Shown piece after piece: positions 56,401 to 64,000 of a stretch of 64,000 nucleotides of DNA. The notes under the pieces were generated by a model that saw only the letters and a program-made list of their open reading frames with translations, was not told the origin of the DNA and ran no database searches. A program made the position numbers and the translations under genes. How positions within the stretch are numbered: the first letter of the stretch is position 1; every line of letters starts with the position of its first letter. Source of the stretch: Locusta migratoria (lineage: Eukaryota; Arthropoda; Insecta; Orthoptera; Acrididae). The DNA lies in assembly GCA_026315105.1 (NCBI GenBank), contig CM048744.1, positions 654,475,676 to 654,539,675 of the forward strand. Direction: 5' to 3'.

Positions 56401-58075
56401 AGAACTCACACTGATAAGGTGATGAAGTTCTCATGATTTGAGAACCCAGAATATCTGTTGCAACCAACCTTTCAAGCAATTTACAGGGTACCCATGATAG
56501 GCTAAATGGCCAGCAACTCAAGGAAAGACCGATTCTTACCAGGCTTAAGGACAGGAACAAAAATACCTCTTCACCAAGAGGAGAAAACACCCTGGAGACA
56601 AATATGGTTAAAAACCTGGAGGAGATATTCCCATTGTGGAAGGTTGAGGTGTTGGAGCAATTGGTTAGGGATGGTATCAGGGCCAGGTGAAGAATCATGG
56701 GAAGATTAAAGGGCCAGAAGTAGTTCCCATTCAGTTAAGGGTTTGTTGTAAGGTTCCTCTTGCTGAGAGGTAAAACAGAAGTTTGTGGCTTCAGCCTGTT
56801 TGTTTGAAGAAGGGTTGGCAGATAGGAAGCATTTGCCAATGCCTTTGCAAAATGAGACAGGTTGCTCTGCAAGATTCCATGTGTCTTTACAGACATCATC
56901 CAGAAGGTCAAGGCCAAGGATTGATGACAGCCACTGGCAACACTGAATGGAACAAAGCACAGCCCATACTCTTGGTGAGGGACTAGAAAAGCCCAAAAAA
57001 CCGGTAACACTCCCAACACACCCGCTTGCTGCTCCTGATTTTTCAACTGGCTGTAGGGTCATGGGATTTATAATTATGAAGACCAGTGAGGGACAGGTGG
57101 TGCTTAAAATGTTGAAAATGGGGATAACACTCACTGATGACTGCGGCGATATTTGTGTTCCACCACGGAACTGGCCTGTAGCGAGTAGTGCCTGTTGACC
57201 AGACTACAGCGATGGTAGTGGCTGCATTCCATCAGACAGGTCATATATGGTATCATCATACCTCATGATGGTGAGGGTGTGAGTAGAATAAGATGTATAC
57301 AGAGGCCAATTAGCACAACAAATAACAACAGTGTAGCCTATCCCTCCTCAGGTGGGAGGAGATGGGAAGAGCGAATGGTAAAGTCACTATCACAGATATC
57401 ATGAGGTGACCAGCAAAAAGGGAAGAGGAGAACTGACAAACATCTATGCCGGAGAAAAATGGGTTGGGAAACCATAATTGAGAAGGCAAAAGTCTTAAGT
57501 CTGCAGGAAGTGATCTATGAGTCAACCCCAGATGTATGAGCACTGTCCCACAAAGGATGATGAGCATCAAAGTCCCCAAGAATGAGGAAGGTGGGGATAG
57601 TTGCTGAAATAGGGCGGTCAGGGCAGGAGATGTAGGTGTGTGACGGGGGGGGGGGGGAGATATACATTGATTGGGGGGGGGGGGAGAGGGAAGGAAGGGA
57701 TGGGGATCCAAGCCATAGCGGTTAACTAAGGTGTTTCACCCTAAATGGCACATTAACTGAAATTTTGTACTTTGTAGAGGTGGTTATCCCCTCAGGAGGA
57801 TAAAAAAACCGGAGGGGGGATGAGGAAGGAACAGCAAAGAGAAAGAGACCAAAATTGCTAAGGCCATCAAAACCACAGGAATAGCCAGACCTTCTTAAAG
57901 GGAGACACCTAGAGGGGGAAATGAGCAGAAATGAATTATGATTGGAAGGAGGGGGAACAGGGCGAGGTAATGCATTCTGGAAAAATAAGGAAGACTGCAA
58001 TGATTCGGGACCTGTGCACAACACACACACACACTAACAAAAGAGCCATGGGGCCCCCCGGGAGGTTACTGCAAT
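53441..58075 (-). mobile_element. Old, degraded I-type LINE
   Basis: Its 5' end (CCTCCCGGGGGGCCCCATGGC near 58070) resembles that of the element at 47624-51838. Leftwards come an endonuclease region with F-L-G-T-L-M...IHLGLTHRSLP (57711-57310), a possible RT N-terminus (57134-56706) and an RT segment SWVPCKLLERLVATDILGSQ (about 56520-56420). RNase H remains follow: LYTEGLKTVGHMGYAS (about 55365-55315) and then SMSSLQTIDRGYSSHPLFTSIC (55174-55105). A 3' region is repeated at 29741-30480. Stops and shifts are everywhere. The right boundary is firmer than the left, which abuts LTR D. Confidence 0.68.
54422..54490. repeat. A-rich low-complexity tract
   Basis: AAATAAATAAAAAAATAAAAG and similar within the old LINE; no coding meaning. 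Confidence 0.8.
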
Positions 58076-58955
58076 TGAAAGAGAGGTTAGATTGATATTT
58101 CTCAACACTCAGCATAGACCAGTATGATTTGATAAGAAATTCTTTTACACATTTCAGTATCTATGACCTTCAACTTATTGAGGCAGGAGGAACTGGCAGA
58201 CTAAGAACAATTGCACTTTAAAACATAGGTACTAAAACAGATTACACACAACCTCTGGATTTCTATTTAGCAAGACTTCTCTCACCTTAGCAGAAAGGTG
58301 CTCATAGATTTGTTACAATTTTCTACAATATACCTAAAAGTGTGTTTTTGTATAGGTGACAGTACCATGTTCATACACAGCTTCCGAAACTTTATCTCTA
58401 CCAGTTCCTTTACAATGTCACTTCTGTCTGGTAATGTTAATATTCTAAAATCTGTTCTGGGAATGCAGTTCTCATTACTGGATTTTTGTTTCCAGCTTGA
58501 TTTTAAATCACATGTAAATGCACAATTGATTTTGAAATGTATGAGCTGTGGGATTAAATTTACATTTTAAAATTTAATGAGTGACCTGGATGGAGTGACC
58601 TTTTGTGCAGCGAACGAGAAATTTTACACTGACAGTTAAGTTTTATACCTCTATTACTTAACTAAAAGGGAACAGCTTTTGTGATGACTAAATAAGAAGT
58701 TTCCAGACATAATTTTTAGTCAATCTAGGAAAGCAGGTTCTGGGCCTGACCTGTAGACATGATAATGAAAAACAGTTTCTGAAAATCAATTTTTTTCTTT
58801 AAGAAGTTGGGTATGCTGTAGAAGTAGGAAGTAGTATGTTGTGAAGGCATTGTTATCTGTTCTATTACTCTGTTGCACTTCAATTTCCTGTATTTCCTTT
58901 TTCCTGACAAGTGTACAAAATAGCTGAAGTTAGAATCTTTATTAAACATGTAAAT

Positions 58956-58956
<1 letters not shown>
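58076..58956. other. Probable degraded CR1/Jockey-type RT sequence, otherwise unassigned
   Basis: A plus-strand frame 58298-58570 contains FCIGDSTMFIHS, which could be a decayed F-Y-A-D-D-S-T box. 58080-58200 reads loosely like an RT segment. I cannot align the rest, so the assignment is tentative. Confidence 0.3.

Positions 58957-58996
<40 letters not shown>
58957..58996. repeat. (CA)n microsatellite
   Basis: About 20 CA units. Confidence 0.95.
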
Positions 58997-58997
<1 letters not shown>

Positions 58998-59214
58998 ACC
59001 TCACCTGTGCTGGTCAATGTGGAGGTTGGACTTTGCTCTTCACCCCTCCTGCCTGGACTAAGCTCATTACTGCCATGAATTTCCAATATCATAGAATGTC
59101 TAATAGAAAACAGACAAATGTATGACCTAAATAAAAATAATATTCTATGCATGGGTCAATATGATTTTGGAATGGCTAAAGTTACATAGTGACCTACTCT
59201 ACAATTTACTAATA

Positions 59215-59400
59215 TTGTTCTCTAAGCACCCAATCTGAATGAGGATGTAATGTTATTGTCCATGTATCAAAGACATTTGACACAGTTTACCATAGACTCT
59301 CATTACATGAACTACACAATTTGGAATTACTGACCATATGGCTAACAACTAGTTTAGTTTGTACTTAGAACATTAGGTGACAGAGTTTAATCTCATATCT
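59215..59400 (+). pseudogene. CR1/Jockey-type RT fragment
   Basis: The plus strand reads SKTFDTVYHRLSLHELHNLE, the motif A region (F-D-x-S-K-A-F-D-T-V-x-H) with the first Asp block mostly lost. A decayed LTTSLVCT segment follows. It is short, broken by stops and ends before the GA microsatellite. Confidence 0.55.
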
Positions 59401-59440
59401 ATTAATCTAGTGGCAGAAACATATATCCAAGATATATACC

Positions 59441-59443
<3 letters not shown>

Positions 59444-59493
<50 letters not shown>

Positions 59494-59509
59494 GAGAGAG
59501 AGAGAGAGA
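59444..59509. repeat. (GA)n microsatellite
   Basis: GA units with three small interruptions. It lies at the 5' break of the RTE copy that follows. Confidence 0.95.
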
Positions 59510-61622
59510 ATTAGGTTCCACAGACAGCCTGAAACTGAAATAACTGTAGAAAGGAAGGCAAATATGAAGATGGGACCTCGATAAATTGAAGGACACTGAA
59601 GTTCTTGAGAATTTCAGAGGCAGCTTTAGACAACAATTGACAGAAATGGGAGGAAATAAAACAGTAGAAGAGGAATGGATAGAATTAAGAGATGAAATAG
59701 TGAAGGCAGCAGAGGACAAAATAGGTAGACATGGAAAATCCTTGGATATCACAGAAAATACTAAATTTCATTGATGAAAGCAGAGAATATAAAAATGCAG
59801 TAAATTAAATGAAACATGCAAAATGGAGTACAGACAACTAAGAAATAAGTGACAGGAAGTGCAAAATAAATAAGCAGGAGTGAATAGAAGGCAAATGCAA
59901 GTCAGTGAAGAATGATTAAACAGGGAAAAATAGGTACCACCTACAGGAAAATAAGACTTTGGAAACAAGAAAACAAGCTGTACAAATATAAAGAACTTTG
60001 GTGAAAATCCAGTTTTCAGCAAAGAAGGGAAAGAGTACATAGAGGGGCTCTACAAATGACATGAACTTACACACAACATTGCAGTAAGAAAAGAGGAAAT
60101 AGATGAAGATGTAATAGGAGATACTATACTGAGAAAAGAACTTCAAAGAGCACTAAGATACCTTAATTGAAACAAAGTCCCTGGAGTGGACGACATTCCC
60201 TCAGAACTACAGAAGTCTCTGGGAGAGGCAGTCATGACAAAACTATTTCACCTGGCGTGGAAGATGTACGAGACATGAGAAATACTCTCTACCATTCAAG
60301 AAAAATGAAATAATCCTATTTCCAGCAAGAGCAGGCACCGGCAGATGTGAAAATTACAGAAGCATTACTTATATAAGTCTTTGTTGCATAATTTTAACAC
60401 AAATTATTTAAAGAAGGATGGAGACGCTGGTAGAAGCCGACCTTGGGGAAGATCAGTTTGGATTCAGGAGAAATGTAGGAACACGGAAAGCAATCCTCAC
60501 TTTACAGCATATTTTAGAATAAAGATTAAGTACAGACAAACCTACATTTCTAGCTTTTGTAGATTAGGAGAAAGCTTTTGACAATGTTTATTGGAATAGA
60601 CTTTTTCAAATTCTGAAATCAGCAGACATAAAATATAGGGAACAGAAGGTTATTTACAACTTTTACAAAAACCAGACAGCAGTTATCAGAGTTGAAGGGC
60701 ATGAAAGGGATGCAGAGGTTGGGTCGGGTGTAAGACAGGGCTGTAGCCTTTCTCCAATGTTATTTAATTTGTACATTGAGCAAGCTATACACGAAGGCAA
60801 GGAAAAATTTGTAGAAGAAATTACAGTTCAGGGTGAAGAAATAAAAATGTTACTTTTGCTGATGACATTGTAGTTTTGTCATAGACAGGAAAGGGCCTGG
60901 AAGAGCAGTTGAACGCAACAGACAGTGTGTTGAAAGGTGCATACAAGATGAACATTAACAAGGGCAAAACAATGATAATGGAGTGCAGTCTAATAAATCA
61001 GGGGATGCTGAAGGAATTAGATTAGGTAACAAAACAAAGGTGGTAAATGAGTTTTGCTACTTGGGCAGTAAAACAACATATGATGGTCACAGTAAAGAAG
61101 ATATAAAATGCAGATTGGCAATGGGAAGGAAAGCGTTTTTGAAAAAGATAAATTTGTTGGCATAAAATAATAATTTAAGCATACTTAAGCCAATTCTGAA
61201 GGTATTTGTGTGGAGTGTTGCCTTTTATGGGAGTGAAACGTCGACGATAAACAGTACAGACAGGAAGAGGATACAGATGCTTTTTGAATGTGGTGTTACC
61301 GAAGAGTGCTGAAGATCAGGTGCATGGATTGCATAACTAGTGCAGAGGTATTGAACAGAATTGGAGAGAAAAGGTACTTCTGGCATACCTTGACTAAAAG
61401 AAGGGATAGATTGATAAGCCACATTCTTCGACATCAAGGAATCATGAATTTAGCTTTCAAGTGAAGTGTGTGGGGTGAAAATCACAGAGGGAGACCAAAA
61501 GATGAATACAGTAAGCAGATTCAAATGGGTTTAGGGTGCCATTCTCATGCAAAGATGAAGAGCCTTGCTCAGGATAGAATAGGGTGGAGAGCTGCATTAA
61601 ACAAGTCTTCGGACTGGCACCT
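59510..61622 (+). mobile_element. RTE-clade LINE, 5'-truncated copy 2
   Basis: It aligns with 35075-37165 of the first copy: DKLKDTEVLENFRGSFRQQL, the PLERDDIPSELQKS-like segment, AFVD.EKAFDNVYWNRLFQI, QGCSLSPMLFNLYIEQ, a shifted FADDIVVL, YLGSKTTYDGHSKEDIKCRL and YGSETST. It ends near the conserved QDRIGWRAALNKSS. Many stops. The endonuclease is absent because of truncation at the GA tract. It is more diverged than copies 1 and 3. Confidence 0.85.
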
Positions 61623-62094
61623 TCTCATTTCTTAATTATTTTGATATAATTAAGCATCAGAAGGAGATTTTTGAAATAAAATCCAGGTTAAGGCCATACA
61701 GACCCACCCGTTCCTCCCCTATCGTAACCCCATTATAGATAGCTTCCTTTCAAACTTTTCATCTCTGGGTTTCATTTTCTTTCTCATCTACGGAAATTTC
61801 CACAATCAAATATGGAGATAAAATGTTTAACGAGAATATTTACCATTCATTTCCCCTAATTATGTTACCATTCTAAGTGGAGATTTTAACTTACCGTATT
61901 CACATTTCCAGGCAAACATGATAATACTGTTAAAATCTGTATCTGAAAATTATTTTGAACAGTTAAATTGAGAGCCGACTCATCGGTTTCATGTTAGACA
62001 TGGTGATGACAAATAGCTCTTAGTGCAAATCAGGGAATCAGTACTTATAAGGCCTTTATGGCAGCAATGAATCCAGCTGTAAACAGAAATACCA
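61623..62094. other. No gene recognised
   Basis: AT-rich; no open frame or repeat of note. Confidence 0.5.
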
Positions 62095-62174
62095 AGGAAA
62101 AAATATATGTAAAGAAAAAAAAGGATGAAGTCTACTTACCAGGCGAAGGAGCACAGGCAGTGATAGTAACAAAC

Positions 62175-62240
<66 letters not shown>

Positions 62241-62462
62241 CACACACAGACACAATTACACCTAGGCAGACATACTGTAGAAAACAAAGAACTTCTTTGC
62301 TTTCTACAGTATGTCTGCCTAGGTGTACTTGCATCTCTGTAAATACATGTGTGCGCGCGTGTGTTTATTTATTTATTTGTTACTATCACTGCCTGTGCTC
62401 CTTGTGCTCCTTCGCCTGGTAAGTAGACTGCATCTATTTTTTTTTTTACATATATTTTTCCT
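62095..62462. mobile_element. Foldback (TIR-only) element with CA microsatellite in one arm
   Basis: The arms 62095-62292 and 62293-62462 are inverted copies. They share AGGAAAAATATATGTAAA ends, GTCTACTTACCAGGCGAAGGAGCACA, GGCAGTGATAGTAACAAA and TACACCTAGGCAGACATACTGTAGAAA. The left arm holds (CA)n(TA)n at 62175-62246 where the right arm has TATTTATTTATTTG and GTGTGCGCGCGTGTG. The centre is GAACTTC-like with almost no loop. No coding capacity. Confidence 0.83.
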
Positions 62463-62689
62463 GTTAGGAATTTTTTCCTCTGTTATATTCATATCAGAAA
62501 TATCAAGAAAGGTAGACATGATTCTATTTAGCAAGATCGGAAAGGGTGAGATTTTGAAGTACTTGACTGCTCAACATGACAGTTTCGTCTTAACATTGAC
62601 AGTTTTTATCAACTGTGGACATAGTTCAAGAGCTCCATACAAAATGTATTAGGTAAATATCTGCAAAGTAAAATTATAGGAGATTAGAG

Positions 62690-63660
62690 ACATCCACTGT
62701 TGTTCAACAACCAAATTCTGAAACTTACTAAAGCAAAGAGAACATCACTATAAATAAATATGGCTGAAGTCTTGCAGACAAGCAAATAATGATGCCAAAA
62801 TTAGTGTAAGGGCAGCCATGCAAGAGGCATTCTAAATCGACAGAAAACCCTAAGAAATTTTGCTTTTATTTCTAACTGGTATACAGGTTAAAACCAGATA
62901 TTCAGTCACACTGTGACCATAATGGTGTTGAAACAGAGGAGCATTGCATTGTAGTCTCTCCTCTAAACCATCACACAGATGACAAAATGGCAGATGTCAA
63001 AATTTGTGTCAGAGGGATACAAAAGCAAATGAAATTGCCCAATAGAACAAAGGCTGCTGGACCTGATGGAATACCAATTTGATTTTTAATGGACGATGCG
63101 AAGAAACTTGCTGCCTTCTAGCAGCTGTCTCTAGAGGAGGGAAGTGTTCTTGAGGATTGGAAGGAAGTGCAGGTCATTTCCATTTACAAGAAAGGTCATA
63201 GATTTGAGGCACAAAACTGTAGGCCCATATTTGTGCCTTCAGTGAGAAGCAAAATTTTATGTTTGAATATTATATCATTTCTGAAGACTGTATATCTCTC
63301 TTCAAGGAATGAACTTCGTTTCCATAAACGACAAACGTGTGAAATCACTTGCACTATTCTTCCATGAGATCCATAGGCCAGTAGATACAGGATCCAGGTA
63401 AATGTCATGCTTTTTTAATTCCACATGAGGTTCACTATCATTCCACACAGACGCTTTAACTGTAAGCAAGCATATGGAAAAATCAGACCGAATATGTAAC
63501 TTGACTGGGACATTCCTAAATAACAGAACGCACCTTGTCATTCTCAACAGAGAGCGAGTGTCCTCACATGTTAAAGTAATCTCGGGCATGAACCAGGGGA
63601 GTGTTTTAGGACCCTTGCTTGTCACAGTATGTGGAAATGACTCCACAGATAACATCTGAA
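62690..63660 (+). pseudogene. CR1-like LINE reverse transcriptase fragment
   Basis: NRTKAAGPDGIPI (63040) is followed by LEEGSVLEDWKEVQVISIYK, KKGHRFEAQNCRPI, a deletion, then LTGTFLNNRTHLVILNRERV and SGMNQGSVLGPLLVTVCGND (63585-63640). This is the usual order of CR1/L2-like RT blocks. The palm motif with the first catalytic Asp has been deleted between 63260 and 63490. Stops are present and the boundaries are uncertain. Confidence 0.7.
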
Positions 63661-63778
63661 GTTGAATGAGGCTTCCTGTAGGTGATGAAGGTACATGATT
63701 ACGAATCAAATTGTGTTTTGTATTAGGAGAGTTAACGCTTAGTTATTTAACAGGTGAGATATGAAATTTTATTGTAAG

Positions 63779-64000
63779 TAGAAGAATACATAAATAGGGG
63801 AAAGATAGATACCGCCTACAGGAAAATAAAAGATTTCCGAACAGGAAAAGAAGCTGTATGAATATCAAGAACTCAAGACGGAAAACCAGTACTAAGCAAT
63901 GAGGGAAAATCTGAACTGTGGAAGGAATATATAGAGGGCCTATACAAAGGAAATAAACTTGAAGCCAGTATTCTAGAAATGGAAGACCAAGTGGAGGAAG
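63779..64000 (+). mobile_element. RTE-clade LINE copy 3, cut by window edge
   Basis: It starts at the equivalent of 35465 in copy 1 and is nearly identical to it (GGAAAGATAGATACCGCCTAC, ATATAGAGGGCCTATACAAA, TCTAGAAATGGAAGACC). A few small indels are present. It continues beyond the window. The high identity points to recent spread of this family. Confidence 0.85.

Overview
The window looks like nuclear DNA of an insect with a large, repeat-rich genome. An orthopteran (grasshopper or locust type) is most likely. Support comes from an insect-type U2 snRNA (AAAGUGUAGUA where vertebrates have AAGUGUAGUA), from an RTE-type LINE ending in a CAACGATGACGA-like tail, and from a tRNA-related repeat (GCAGATTAAAATTGTGTGCC) that I remember as abundant in locust genomes. 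No intact host protein-coding gene is visible. Nearly all long open frames are spacer artefacts or pieces of transposons.

1-21388 is a head-to-tail array of about 1333-1336 bp units. Each unit carries one U2 snRNA gene on the minus strand: one copy cut by the window edge, 15 complete copies and one split copy. As far as can be read, unit length varies only through an A-run of 12, 13 or 15 bases and one lost triplet. The two units next to the array edge share private changes.

21386-~25605 is the most interesting part. The last U2 gene is cut between nucleotides 38 and 39, inside the branch-point recognition sequence. It is joined to a 5'-truncated, frameshifted non-LTR retrotransposon in the same orientation. 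That element encodes a reverse transcriptase, a CCHC motif and a restriction-like (PD-D/ExK) endonuclease. This matches what is known of the U2-targeting Utopia lineage.

~25.6-33 kb holds old remnants: two hAT-like transposase traces, 3' pieces of RNase H-bearing LINEs and a truncated TIR (pogo/Tigger-like) element. 33-53 kb is a nested pile of Ty3/gypsy-type LTR elements whose LTRs start TGTAGTG and end CACTACA. Two 3' halves form a large inverted repeat. One arm is interrupted by a near-complete RTE element with a 9-bp target duplication, the other by a ~411-bp foldback element with a 14-bp duplication. A third copy supplies an integrase domain interrupted by a 528-bp tRNA-related composite with a 12-bp duplication. 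Downstream of it lie a 1001-bp pogo-like element, whose empty site is present elsewhere in the window, and a large minus-strand I-type LINE. Its LTR is itself interrupted by a 716-bp LINE tail with a 13-bp duplication.

53.4-64 kb contains an older I-type LINE, CR1-like RT fragments, two more RTE copies (the last runs off the window) and a foldback element with a CA microsatellite in one arm.

The only features likely to serve the host are the U2 genes. Everything downstream reads as layered insertions whose relative ages can be ordered from nesting and target-site duplications.
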